The notes below the pieces were generated by a model. The model saw only the letters and a list, made by a program, of their open reading frames with translations. It was not told the DNA's origin and ran no database searches. This document shows positions 1 to 7,293 of a stretch of DNA of 64,000 nt, piece after piece. Position 1 is the stretch's first letter. The number at the start of each line of letters is the position of its first letter. This stretch comes from an uncultured Bacilli bacterium (GTDB taxonomy: Bacteria > Bacillota_I > Bacilli_A > RF39 > UBA660): assembly GCA_934085825.1 (NCBI GenBank), contig CAKOHR010000001.1, forward strand, positions 62,001 through 126,000, in the 5' to 3' direction. Made by a program: the position numbers and the translations under genes.

Positions 1-681
1 GAGACTAGTAAAATAATAAATGTTTTAACTAAAGAGTATGGAGTAATTGGTATTATGTGTAAAGGTGCTAAGTCTTTAAAAAATAGATATAGAGTACCTA
101 CGATGAAGCTAAGTTATAGCCATTTTAACATAATGTATAAAGAAAATAAATTGTCTACTTTAGTTAGTGCTGATGTAATTAATCCTTTTAAACTTATCAA
201 AAGTGATATTCTTTTGGTGAGTTTTTTGGCGTATTTAACGGAACTTACTAGTCAAGTTGTTAAACAAAGTAGTGAGACTCAAAATATATATGATGATTTT
301 ATAAAGACCATATTAAAACTTGAAGATGGGTTAGACCCGATAGTTTTAACTAATATTTTGGAAATTAAATATTTGGAATATTTGGGCGTGTTATTTAATT
401 TAGACGAATGTGTTATATGTGGAAGTAAAAATAATATAGCTACATTTGATGCTGATAAAGGTGGATATATTTGTATAAATTGCTTAACTAATGAAATAAT
501 TGTGGATAAAAAAGTAATAAAAATGATAAGAATGTATTATTATGTAAATATTGATTCAATTAAGGACATAAAAGTTGATGGTGTAACTAAGAATACAATA
601 AATAAATATTTGGATTTATATTATGAAAGGTATACAGGGCTTTATTTAAATAGTAAAGATTTTTTGAAGAAGCTTATGTAG
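1..681 (+). CDS. recO: RecO recombination mediator (5' end outside window)
   Basis: The reading frame is open from the first base, so the gene starts upstream and only about 226 C-terminal residues are visible. The first visible residues read like the end of the RecO OB fold, with a TKEYG...KGAKS pattern. A four-cysteine zinc site follows, CVIC and CINC, at about visible residues 137-161; this is typical of Gram-positive RecO. RecO loads RecA onto SSB-coated single strands together with RecR during gap repair. The stop codon lies inside the ribosome binding site of tdk, so the two genes are probably cotranscribed. The identification rests on motif pattern and length. Confidence 0.85.
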   Translation, partial: ETSKIINVLTKEYGVIGIMCKGAKSLKNRYRVPTMKLSYSHFNIMYKENKLSTLVSADVINPFKLIKSDILLVSFLAYLTELTSQVVKQSSETQNIYDDFIKTILKLEDGLDPIVLTNILEIKYLEYLGVLFNLDECVICGSKNNIATFDADKGGYICINCLTNEIIVDKKVIKMIRMYYYVNIDSIKDIKVDGVTKNTINKYLDLYYERYTGLYLNSKDFLKKLM

Positions 682-690
682 GTGGTATTT

Positions 691-1284
691 ATGGCAAATT
701 TGACATTTTATTATGGAACAATGGCAGTTGGAAAGACAACTAAATTGTTGCAAGATCATTATAATTATTCTAAATACTTGATTAATATAGTGGTTATGAA
801 ACCTAAAGTGGATACTAAGGGAAGTAATACTGTAGTAAATAGAATTGGTGAAAATATAACTGTAGATGTTTTAATTCCAAAAAGTGCTAATTTGCTTAGT
901 AAGAAATATATGAGTAAGTTTATGTATGCTGAATTTATTTTGGTTGATGAAGCACAATTCTTAAGCAGAGATCAAATTAATCAACTATGGTTTATTGCTC
1001 ATAAATATAATATTTCTGTTATTTGTTATGGACTTAAAAGTAATTTTAAAGGTGATTTATTTGAAGGCTCTCAACAACTTTTTGCTCGAAGTGATGAAAA
1101 ACATGAACTAACTGTTAATTGTTTATGTGGAAAACCAGCCATGTTTAATGCAAGACGTGTTAATGGAAAATATAGTGCAAGTGGAAAAGAAGTTGTTATT
1201 GATGGAGCTAATGATGAAGTTGAGTATATTCCTCTTTGTGCTGATCATTATTTAGAATATGTTATGAATGGTAAGTATAAATAA
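691..1284 (+). CDS. tdk: Thymidine kinase
   Basis: Phosphorylates thymidine to dTMP with ATP in the pyrimidine salvage pathway. The 197-residue length fits the type II (TK1-like) family. The Walker A loop GTMAVGKTTK is at residues 9-18 and the Walker B/lid sequence DEAQF at 86-90. Zinc-ligand candidates are C144/C146 and C183/H186; the first pair has one residue between the cysteines where two are usual. A GTG at 682 is in frame, but the ATG at 691 is preferred because AGGTGG at 680-685 sits at correct spacing before it. It follows recO directly and probably shares its transcript. Confidence 0.93.
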   Translation: MANLTFYYGTMAVGKTTKLLQDHYNYSKYLINIVVMKPKVDTKGSNTVVNRIGENITVDVLIPKSANLLSKKYMSKFMYAEFILVDEAQFLSRDQINQLWFIAHKYNISVICYGLKSNFKGDLFEGSQQLFARSDEKHELTVNCLCGKPAMFNARRVNGKYSASGKEVVIDGANDEVEYIPLCADHYLEYVMNGKYK

Positions 1285-1300
1285 AGCTTTTAGTTTGCAC

Positions 1301-1329
1301 TAGACAAGTGTGCTAATTTGTGCTATATT
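1301..1329 (+). promoter_or_regulatory. Promoter for the ToxI-like antitoxin RNA
   Basis: TAGACA at 1301-1306, a 17-nt spacer and TATATT at 1324-1329 form a sigma-A type promoter. The expected start, near 1336, is about 30 nt before the first 37-nt repeat. Position and spacing fit a dedicated promoter for the repeat RNA. Confidence 0.5.
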
Positions 1330-1365
1330 AATGTTGCAACTAGAAATGAGTTGAAAGTTTTAAAA

Positions 1366-1476
1366 AAAGTGGGTGAAGCCAGCCCTATAAATGGCAACGA
1401 ACAAAGTGGGTGAAGCCAGCCCTATAAATGGCAACGAACAAAGTGGGTGAAGCCAGCCCTATATATGGCAGCGAAA
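1366..1476 (+). ncRNA. ToxI-like antitoxin RNA: three 37-nt tandem repeats
   Basis: Three direct repeats with a 37-nt period lie at 1366-1402, 1403-1439 and 1440-1476. The first two are identical and the third differs at a few positions. Each repeat can form an H-type pseudoknot. In copy 1, GGG (1371-1373) pairs with CCC (1383-1385), while GCCA (1378-1381), inside that loop, pairs with UGGC (1392-1395). Tandem 34-45 nt repeats folding as pseudoknots, followed by a terminator and a ToxN/AbiQ toxin gene, are the hallmark of type III antitoxins. There are no spacers, so this is not a CRISPR array. The RNA is expected to be processed by the toxin and to sequester it. Confidence 0.85.
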
Positions 1477-1478
1477 AA

Positions 1479-1512
1479 AGTAGACTGGAATTTAAATCCT
1501 AGTCTTTTCTTT
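1479..1512 (+). terminator. Intrinsic terminator between antitoxin repeats and toxin gene
   Basis: AGACTGGA pairs with TCCTAGTCT around an AT-rich loop, with one bulged base, and a T-rich run follows. Type III systems carry such a leaky terminator at this position; it sets the ratio of antitoxin RNA to toxin mRNA. Confidence 0.75.
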
Positions 1513-1552
1513 TGCGTGAAAGTGTTGTATAATATTTTGTGAGGTGAAGGAC

Positions 1553-2086
1553 ATGTATAATAAGTTTAAAATAGTAATAGTTGATCCTAAATATTGCGAT
1601 TATTTAAGAGGATTTGATAGTAAAGTTCCTTACAATGCTTTTGATAAGAAGCTTAGACCTTTTTTAGGTATTTTATTTATGGTTAATGATATTGAATATT
1701 TTGCGCCTTTATCTAGTCCAAAAGAAAAACATAAAACATTAAAAAATACATTAGATTTACTAAAAATAGATAATGGAAATTTAGGTGTTATTAATTTCAA
1801 TAATATGATACCCGTGAAAAAAGATAATTATGTTGATTATGATTTATCTATAAAAAATAAAAATGGGTCTGAATTACAACGTAGTATTTTATTAAGAAAA
1901 CAACTTAGATGGATCACTAAACAACATAAATCAGTTATGTATAAATCCTATATTTTATATAAACTTTATAAAGAAAACAAATTACGTGAAAATATTAAAA
2001 ATAGGTGTTGTAATTTTCCTTTGCTAGAAAAGAAATGTAATGAATATAATGAAAAAATGTTACAAAAAACTGTAGTTTCTATATAA
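1553..2086 (+). CDS. Type III toxin-antitoxin endoribonuclease toxin, ToxN/AbiQ family
   Basis: A 177-residue protein, the usual size of ToxN, AbiQ and CptN toxins. Family features are visible in order: an N-terminal strand with a Y-x2-YLRxFDxKVP pattern, RPFLGILF, YFAPLSSPK near residues 60-70, and GVINFNNMIPV near 85-95. A helical tail full of K, Y and N follows. These enzymes cut RNA in A-rich contexts and are held inactive by pseudoknots cut from the adjacent repeat RNA. Several members abort phage infection. The ATG at 1553 is chosen over the GTG at 1544 because GAGGTGAAGG (1541-1550) is its ribosome binding site. The gene lies just after the antitoxin terminator, so its expression depends on readthrough. 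Confidence 0.88.
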   Translation: MYNKFKIVIVDPKYCDYLRGFDSKVPYNAFDKKLRPFLGILFMVNDIEYFAPLSSPKEKHKTLKNTLDLLKIDNGNLGVINFNNMIPVKKDNYVDYDLSIKNKNGSELQRSILLRKQLRWITKQHKSVMYKSYILYKLYKENKLRENIKNRCCNFPLLEKKCNEYNEKMLQKTVVSI

Positions 2087-2111
2087 TAGTTTAAAATTAG
2101 TCTTATATTTC

Positions 2112-2140
2112 TTGTAATTATTAATATATTTAGGTATAAT
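2112..2140 (+). promoter_or_regulatory. Promoter of glyS
   Basis: TTGTAA at 2112-2117, a 17-nt spacer and TATAAT at 2135-2140. AAGGAGTG and the ATG at 2168 follow closely. The leader is too short for a T-box. Confidence 0.7.
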
Positions 2141-2167
2141 TATATTTATCAAAGGAGTGATTTATTT

Positions 2168-3541
2168 ATGAAAGTAACTATGGAAGAATTAGTTAACTAT
2201 TGTAAACAATATGGTTTTATTTTTCAAGGGAGTGAAATATATAATGGACTTGCTAATTCATGGGATTATGGTCCAGTTGGTACAAATTTAAAAGAAAATA
2301 TAAGAAAAGCTTGGAAGAAGAAATTTATTCAAGAAAATCCTTATAATGTTGGTCTTGATGCTGCGATTATTATGAATCCAAAAGTATGGGTTGCATCTGG
2401 TCATGTTGCTTCTTTTGCAGATCCATTAATTGATTGTAAGAAGTGTAAGGCAAGACACAGAGCTGATAAACTAATTGAAGACTTTACTCATGGTGAAGTT
2501 ACTGGTGATGGTTGGGATAATGAAAAATTAGAAAACTTCATTAAAGAAAACAATATTACATGTCCAGTATGTGGTAAAAGCGATTTTACACCGATTAGAA
2601 AGTTTAACTTATTATTTGAAACATCTATTGGGGTAACTGATGATACAAAAAATACTGTTTATTTACGAGGAGAAACTGCGCAAGGAATTTTTGTTAATTT
2701 TAAAAATATTGAAAGAAGTATGAGACTTAAAGTGCCATTTGGTATTTGTCAAACTGGTAAAGCTTTTAGAAATGAAATAACTCCGGGCAACTTTATTTTT
2801 AGAACTCGTGAATTTGAACAAATGGAACTAGAATTTTTCTGCAAGCCTAATACTGATTTAGAATGGTTTGGTTATTGGAAGAATTATTGTATGGACTTTT
2901 TAAAAACTTTAGGTATAGATAGTGATAATCTTAGATTTAGAGATCATGAAAAAGAAGAACTATCTTTTTATAGTAAGGCTACAACTGATATAGAATTTAT
3001 GTTCCCAATGGGTTGGGGCGAACTTTGGGGTATTGCTGATAGAACTGATTATGATTTAACTGTTCATCAAAATGCGTCAGGTGCAGATTTAAGATATATG
3101 GATCCCGAAACAAATGAAAAATATTTGCCATATGTTGTTGAGCCATCCGTTGGTCTTGATAGATTAATTTTGGCAGTCTTAACAAATGGTTATACTAAAG
3201 AAATGGTTGAAGGTGAGGAAAGAATAGTTTTAAAAATTCATCCAGCTTTAGCTCCATATAAGGTAACTATTCTACCACTTATTAAAAAGGTTCATGCTGA
3301 TAAGGCAAATGATATTTATGCAATGCTATGTAAATATTTTGATTGTCAATATGATGAATCTGGTTCAATTGGTAAAAGATATAGAAGAAGTGATGCTATA
3401 GGTACGCCTTTTGCTATAACAATTGATAATGAAACAATAGAAAATAATACTGTAACAGTTAGAGATAGAGATACAATGGAACAAATTACTTTAAAAGTAG
3501 ACGAATTAGTATCATTTATTAGTAAAAAGATTGAATTATAG
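2168..3541 (+). CDS. glyS: Glycyl-tRNA synthetase, alpha2 class II type
   Basis: Charges tRNA-Gly with glycine. The 457-residue protein is the single-chain dimeric form (glyQS-like) rather than the bacterial alpha2-beta2 form. The N-terminus has GFIFQGSEIYNGLANSWDYGP, split by convention after IYNGL, as the glycine-specific signature. Two cysteine pairs, CKKC and CPVC, lie in the insertion before motif 2. Class II motif 2 is visible as FRNEITP...FRTREFEQMELE, and motif 3 as GLDRLILAVL near residue 330. The C-terminal anticodon-binding domain ends the protein. It has its own promoter and a terminator directly after it. Confidence 0.95.
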   Translation: MKVTMEELVNYCKQYGFIFQGSEIYNGLANSWDYGPVGTNLKENIRKAWKKKFIQENPYNVGLDAAIIMNPKVWVASGHVASFADPLIDCKKCKARHRADKLIEDFTHGEVTGDGWDNEKLENFIKENNITCPVCGKSDFTPIRKFNLLFETSIGVTDDTKNTVYLRGETAQGIFVNFKNIERSMRLKVPFGICQTGKAFRNEITPGNFIFRTREFEQMELEFFCKPNTDLEWFGYWKNYCMDFLKTLGIDSDNLRFRDHEKEELSFYSKATTDIEFMFPMGWGELWGIADRTDYDLTVHQNASGADLRYMDPETNEKYLPYVVEPSVGLDRLILAVLTNGYTKEMVEGEERIVLKIHPALAPYKVTILPLIKKVHADKANDIYAMLCKYFDCQYDESGSIGKRYRRSDAIGTPFAITIDNETIENNTVTVRDRDTMEQITLKVDELVSFISKKIEL

Positions 3542-3544
3542 TTT

Positions 3545-3580
3545 TAAAGTTAGAGAAAAACTCTAGCTTTAATCTTTTTA
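3545..3580 (+). terminator. Terminator of glyS
   Basis: AAAGTTAGAG pairs with CTCTAGCTTT across an A-rich loop, followed by AATCTTTTT. Confidence 0.7.
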
Positions 3581-3625
3581 TATAGCAATTTTATTAATTA
3601 GGAAAAAAAATATTGTGTAAAACTC

Positions 3626-3654
3626 TTGTAAAAATTTTAAAAGTTTGATAAAAT
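3626..3654 (+). promoter_or_regulatory. Promoter of sepF-divIVA
   Basis: TTGTAA at 3626-3631, a 17-nt spacer and TAAAAT at 3649-3654, about 30 nt before the sepF start. Confidence 0.65.
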
Positions 3655-3683
3655 GGGATAGTAGACTAGGGAGGAAATCAATT

Positions 3684-4094
3684 ATGGGATTTAGCTTAAA
3701 AAATATTTTCAAAGATGATGATGATGCAGAAAATTTAAATGGTACTGAAGATGCGTACTATAATATTTCTGAAGAAGATGCTGTTAAAGAAGCTGATAAA
3801 ACTGGAAATAAAATGATTTTACTTGAACCTCGTGCGTACTCTGAATCACAACAAATTGCTGATCATTTAAAAAATAGAAACAGTGTTGTAGTTAATTTAA
3901 AAAGAGTTACATCTGATCAAGCTAAGAGAATTATTGATTTTTTGAGTGGTGTTATCTATGCAATTGGTGGATCAATGCAAAAAATAGGTGTTGGTATTTA
4001 TTTAGTGGCACCGAAAAATGTTAATGTTCAAGGAAAAATTACGGATGATGCAGAAAAGCCAAGTAAAAGTACAGATGAAGAACTAGACTGGTAA
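3684..4094 (+). CDS. sepF: Cell division protein SepF
   Basis: A cytoplasmic FtsZ partner that bundles Z-ring filaments and anchors them to the membrane. The first residues, MGFSLKNIF, form the expected amphipathic membrane helix. An acidic linker comes next, then the DUF552 core from about residue 55, with PRAYSESQQIADHL, VVVNLKR and RIIDFLSGVIYAIGG. The length of 136 residues is normal. The ATG at 3684 is chosen over an upstream in-frame ATG at 3645 because GGGAGG directly precedes it and the upstream residues would destroy the N-terminal helix. divIVA follows after 16 nt, as in many Firmicutes. Confidence 0.92.
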   Translation: MGFSLKNIFKDDDDAENLNGTEDAYYNISEEDAVKEADKTGNKMILLEPRAYSESQQIADHLKNRNSVVVNLKRVTSDQAKRIIDFLSGVIYAIGGSMQKIGVGIYLVAPKNVNVQGKITDDAEKPSKSTDEELDW

Positions 4095-4110
4095 TATAGG
4101 TGGTGGCCTT

Positions 4111-4539
4111 ATGGTAAATAAATTTAGTACAAGTATTCAAGGCTATAAAAAAGAAGAAGTTAATGATTTTGTTAAGGAAGTAACTGCAGAATATGAGAAC
4201 ATGTTACAAAAACTTAAAAACAGTTGTGAGATTATTGAGAATTTAAAAGGGGAACTTAAGCATTATAAAGATATTGAAGCAACTTTAAATCGAGCTATTC
4301 TTGTAGCGGAAGAATCAACTAGTAATATAAAAAAAGCAGCTTATGATGAATCTAAGGTGATTTTAGAAGATGCTAAAAGAAATGCGACAAAAGTTATAAA
4401 TAATGCCCTTCAGAAAGCTGAAAGAATTGAATCTGAAGCTGAGAGTATGAGAAGAAAAGTTGCAGTTTATAAAAGAAGATTTAGAACTTTAGTGGAAGAT
4501 CAACTCGATGAAATAGAACAGTTTGATGATAGGTTATAA
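4111..4539 (+). CDS. divIVA: DivIVA-family polar/septal scaffold
   Basis: DivIVA recognises strongly curved membrane at septa and poles and recruits partner proteins. The N-terminal lipid-binding domain is visible as F-x-T-x-x-x-GYKKEEVNDFVKEV. Continuous coiled coil follows, rich in K, E, A and N, ending in a basic then acidic tail. At 142 residues it is a short member. It is downstream of sepF, with AGGTGG as ribosome binding site and a terminator after the stop. GpsB is a possible alternative, but the length and long coil favour DivIVA. Confidence 0.88.
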   Translation: MVNKFSTSIQGYKKEEVNDFVKEVTAEYENMLQKLKNSCEIIENLKGELKHYKDIEATLNRAILVAEESTSNIKKAAYDESKVILEDAKRNATKVINNALQKAERIESEAESMRRKVAVYKRRFRTLVEDQLDEIEQFDDRL

Positions 4540-4572
4540 AAAAAGCACTACTTTTTCTTAGTAGTGTTTTTT
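4538..4572. terminator. Bidirectional terminator between divIVA and the minus-strand membrane gene
   Basis: CACTACT (4546-4552) pairs with AGTAGTG (4560-4566). An A-run precedes it and a T-run follows, so it can stop transcripts from both sides. Confidence 0.8.
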
Positions 4573-4862
4573 GATGCAGTTATAAACTCATTTATTTTTC
4601 TCATTATAACGTAGCTTCTAGTTATCAAAAATCCAATTCCGAAAATAATTAACATTCCTCCATATGCGTATTGTGCATATGAATTTTTTTTGGTATATGC
4701 TTCATATAGCATATAAATGCCAAATAAAATTAAAATAATACTATAAATTAAGATTCTTATAAATCTTTGTTTTAAGTTTTTTCCTAATTCTGTTTCATAT
4801 AATTCTTTTTTTGCTTCTTTTTTTTCTTCCTTGGATAGTCTTTGATATTTATATTTTTTCAT
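4548..4862 (-). CDS. Small two-helix membrane protein, function unknown
   Basis: A 104-residue protein with a lysine-rich N-terminus (YQRLSKEEKKEAKKELYE) and two predicted membrane helices near residues 37-53 and 64-83. It matches no family I can name. The second methionine of the open frame is chosen as start, because GGTGAT lies 8-9 nt before it; the first methionine overlaps that site. It converges on divIVA and shares its terminator. The protein is probably an integral membrane protein with a cytoplasmic basic N-terminus. Confidence 0.6.
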   Translation of the reverse strand: MKKYKYQRLSKEEKKEAKKELYETELGKNLKQRFIRILIYSIILILFGIYMLYEAYTKKNSYAQYAYGGMLIIFGIGFLITRSYVIMRKINEFITASKNTTKKK

Positions 4863-4952
4863 AATTTTAATCACCATTAAAATTATAACATAAAATAAAA
4901 GACTAGTAAAATAAAAAGTTTTTTTGTATAATTATAAAGAGGATGTGATAGT

Positions 4953-5588
4953 GTGAAAAAATTAAAAATTATTTTTGGAATTTTGATAGCAATTGTTGGT
5001 GGCTTTTTTGCTGTTAAGTTTGTACTTAGGATTATGGAAGATAATAGGATAAAACAAATTAAAAATGGTTGGCATATTGAAGTTGTTAACGATTATATTA
5101 AAGTGAGAAAAGAACCTGATCGTAATAGTTCTGAACTTGGTGAAGTTGAAAAAGGTGGAGTTTATAAAGTTGATGATTATGAAAATTTAAGTGGAAATTT
5201 TTGGTATCATGTAGAATATGAAAAAGGAAAATGGGGATGGGTTGCTAATCCAGTTGGAAAAGATTATCTTAATGATACTAATAATGATGATGATATTAAG
5301 TCCCCAACAATTAAATTTTCTGAACAAGTATATTATGTAGATTCTATAGATGATATTACATATGATCATTTAGAAGTAACTGATGATAAACCTGGTGTTA
5401 CTGTGACTCATAAAGTTTATCATGAACTTGATGAATCTCAAAATAAAGATCAATATTGGATTTTATATATTGCTACAGATGCTGTTGGAAAAGTAACTAA
5501 AAGAGTTCAAAAAATAGAATTTAATAAAAAGCCTGATGAATCTGAAGTTTTAGATTTTAGTTTATTGGCTGAAGATAGAAAAAATTAA
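4953..5588 (+). CDS. Membrane-anchored protein with bacterial SH3 domain
   Basis: A 211-residue protein. One N-terminal membrane segment (about residues 4-25) looks like an uncleaved anchor. A bacterial SH3b domain follows at about 45-100, with YIKVRKEP...LGEVEKGGVY...WYHVEY...WGWV. The C-terminal half is an unidentified beta-rich domain. SH3b domains usually bind peptidoglycan, so the protein likely sits outside the cell at the wall. The GTG at 4953 is the start, with GAGGATGTGATA before it. No cysteines or catalytic motifs are seen. Confidence 0.7.
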   Translation: MKKLKIIFGILIAIVGGFFAVKFVLRIMEDNRIKQIKNGWHIEVVNDYIKVRKEPDRNSSELGEVEKGGVYKVDDYENLSGNFWYHVEYEKGKWGWVANPVGKDYLNDTNNDDDIKSPTIKFSEQVYYVDSIDDITYDHLEVTDDKPGVTVTHKVYHELDESQNKDQYWILYIATDAVGKVTKRVQKIEFNKKPDESEVLDFSLLAEDRKN

Positions 5589-5604
5589 TTTATTAATCAA
5601 TGGA

Positions 5605-5632
5605 AAACAAAAAAACTCTCAAAGTTGAGAGT
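5605..5632 (-). terminator. Terminator after tRNA-Lys
   Basis: On the minus strand ACTCTCAA pairs with TTGAGAGT and seven T follow. The hairpin lies just downstream of the tRNA. Confidence 0.7.
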
Positions 5633-5645
5633 ATAGTACTAAATT

Positions 5646-5721
5646 TGGTGTCCCCTCAGGGATTCGAACCCTGGACCCATTGATTAAGAGTCAATTGCTC
5701 TACCAACTGAGCTAAGGAGAC
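5646..5721 (-). tRNA. tRNA-Lys (anticodon CTT)
   Basis: A complete cloverleaf on the minus strand. Acceptor GTCTCCT pairs with AGGGGAC, and the D arm contains TAGCTCAG. The anticodon stem ATTGA/TCAAT encloses loop CTCTTAA, giving anticodon CTT. The T arm is CAGGG-TTCGAAT-CCCTG, the discriminator is A, and CCA is encoded. It reads AAG codons, which are rare in this AT-rich genome. Confidence 0.97.
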
Positions 5722-5745
5722 ATAAAAATTTTTTAGTACGAGTAA

Positions 5746-5774
5746 ATTATATCAAAAAGTTATTCATAATGCAA
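5746..5774 (-). promoter_or_regulatory. Promoter of tRNA-Lys
   Basis: On the minus strand TTGCAT, a 17-nt spacer and TATAAT. The start is expected near 5739, about 18 nt before the tRNA 5' end. Confidence 0.65.
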
Positions 5775-5894
5775 GATGTTTCGAAAATAATTGTTAATTT
5801 CTTGTTATCGTTCAGTCAAGAGATAGATAAATTTCTTATATAAATTTTGAAGATAAAATGTTTTTTTTATTAATGATGTTAATAAAGATAAGAA

Positions 5895-5937
5895 AACTAT
5901 TTCATAAATTGCAATGAAGTAGTTTTTTTGTTATAAT
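5895..5937 (+). promoter_or_regulatory. Hairpin with T-run overlapping the ftsY promoter
   Basis: AACTATTTCAT (5895-5905) pairs over 11 positions with ATGAAGTAGTT (5914-5924) and a T-run follows, which is a good intrinsic terminator. The same bases contain TTGCAA (5909-5914), a 17-nt spacer and TATAAT (5932-5937), a good promoter for ftsY. No plus-strand gene ends nearby except the SH3 protein 300 nt upstream. Either it terminates that transcript or it is an attenuator. Confidence 0.5.
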
Positions 5938-5957
5938 TTAAAAGGAGGGTAATTATT

Positions 5958-6944
5958 ATGGGATTTTTTGATAAATTAAAAAATATTATTAATAAAAAAG
6001 AAAAATTTGAAGAAAAAGATGAAAATGTAAAGAAGTATGATGCGGGATTAGAAAAATCTAGAAATGAATTTGTTTCTAAACTTAGTATGTTGGGGATTAA
6101 GTATACAAAGGTTAATGACGAATATTTTGATGAATTAGAAAATATTTTAATTATGGCAGATATTGGGGTTAACACTGTTATGGACTTTATGGATCGTCTT
6201 AGAAAAAGAGTAAAGTCTGAAAATATAACTGATACTAAATATTTAAATGAGGTCATAGTTGATGAACTTTTTATAATTTACGTTAATAACGAAAATATTA
6301 CTGATAAAATCAAAATGGCTGATAGTGGACCAACAGTTATACTTATGGTTGGGGTAAATGGTGTTGGAAAAACCACAACAATTGCTAAACTTGCTCATAA
6401 ATATAAAAGTGATGGTAAAAAAGTTATGCTTGTTGCTGGTGATACTTTTAGAGCTGGAGCTGTTGAACAATTAAAAATTTGGGCTGATCGAACTGATTCA
6501 TTGTTTTATGGAAAAGAAAATACTGATCCAGCTGGAGTAATTTATGATGGACTTATTAAGGCAAAAGAAGAAAATGCTGATATTGTTTTGATTGATACAG
6601 CAGGTAGGCTTCATAATAAAGTTAATTTGATGAAAGAACTAGAAAAAATAAATAAGGTAATTGGCAAACTTATACCAAACGCACCTCATGAAACACTACT
6701 TGTTATTGATGCTACGACTGGACAAAATGGAATAATGCAAGCAAAAGCTTTTAAAGAAATAACTGATATTACAGGTATTGTTTTAACTAAACTTGATGGA
6801 ACTGCTAAAGGTGGAATTGTACTTGCTATTAAGGAAGAAGTAAATATTCCTGTTAGGTTTGTTGGTCTTGGAGAAAAAATGACTGATTTAATTCCATTTG
6901 ATATAGAAAATTATATTTATGGACTTTTTAAGGATTTAATGTGA
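5958..6944 (+). CDS. ftsY: Signal recognition particle receptor FtsY
   Basis: The SRP receptor GTPase; with Ffh it delivers ribosome-nascent chains to the translocon. It has a short charged A domain (MGFFDKLKNIINKK), an N helical bundle, then the G domain. G-domain motifs are GVNGVGKTTT at 132-141, DTAGR at 213-217 and TKLDG at 277-281; GTAKGG follows. The 328-residue length is that of a receptor with a minimal A domain. AAGGAGGG precedes the ATG. The UGA stop overlaps the ylxM start, so the two are translationally coupled, and it also confirms UGA as a stop in this genome. Confidence 0.95.
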   Translation: MGFFDKLKNIINKKEKFEEKDENVKKYDAGLEKSRNEFVSKLSMLGIKYTKVNDEYFDELENILIMADIGVNTVMDFMDRLRKRVKSENITDTKYLNEVIVDELFIIYVNNENITDKIKMADSGPTVILMVGVNGVGKTTTIAKLAHKYKSDGKKVMLVAGDTFRAGAVEQLKIWADRTDSLFYGKENTDPAGVIYDGLIKAKEENADIVLIDTAGRLHNKVNLMKELEKINKVIGKLIPNAPHETLLVIDATTGQNGIMQAKAFKEITDITGIVLTKLDGTAKGGIVLAIKEEVNIPVRFVGLGEKMTDLIPFDIENYIYGLFKDLM

Positions 6945-7240
6945 TGGAAGATTTTGTATATTATGATCAATTATTTAATATTTATGGTTCACTTTTAAAT
7001 GAATCTAATAGAAAATATTATAGACTTTATTATGAAGAAAATTTTACTTTACAGGAGATTGCTGATTTAAAAAATGTATCTAAAAGTTATGTGGGTAATA
7101 TTATAAGTAAAACAAGCAAAAAGTTAAAAGAATACGAAAATGAATTGCATATTTTGAGAGATAGAAATGAGCTTATAAAAATTTTATCAATTAATGATAT
7201 TCTTGAAATAAAAAGTATGATTAAAAATATGTTAAATTGA
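6944..7240 (+). CDS. ylxM: YlxM/p13-like helix-turn-helix protein (UPF0122)
   Basis: A 98-residue sigma-70-region-4-like helix-turn-helix protein. It begins with DFVYYDQLFNIYGSLL and has a YY.LYY.E..TLQEIADLKNVSKSYVGNII core. In Firmicutes ylxM normally sits beside ffh and is thought to modulate SRP GTPases. Here it is coupled to ftsY through a TGATG overlap. The ATG at 6944 is chosen over the GTG at 6941. The partner gene differs from the common arrangement but belongs to the same pathway. Confidence 0.85.
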   Translation: MEDFVYYDQLFNIYGSLLNESNRKYYRLYYEENFTLQEIADLKNVSKSYVGNIISKTSKKLKEYENELHILRDRNELIKILSINDILEIKSMIKNMLN

Positions 7241-7293
7241 TGGAAATAAAAAAATAAACGTGCTAAAATGAATATTAATAGAGGTAGGGATTT

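Noticed and set aside
1366..1476. Short CRISPR array
   Set aside because: The 37-nt repeats are head-to-tail with no spacers, there is no cas gene, and the pseudoknot pairing plus the adjacent toxin explain them fully.
2087..2167. T-box riboswitch before glyS
   Set aside because: The leader after the predicted promoter is under 30 nt, far too short for a T-box.
6942..6944. Reassigned UGA (Trp) as in mycoplasmas
   Set aside because: UGA ends ftsY, scpA, pcrA, the radical SAM gene and nifS at the expected protein ends, and UGG is used for Trp in conserved positions.
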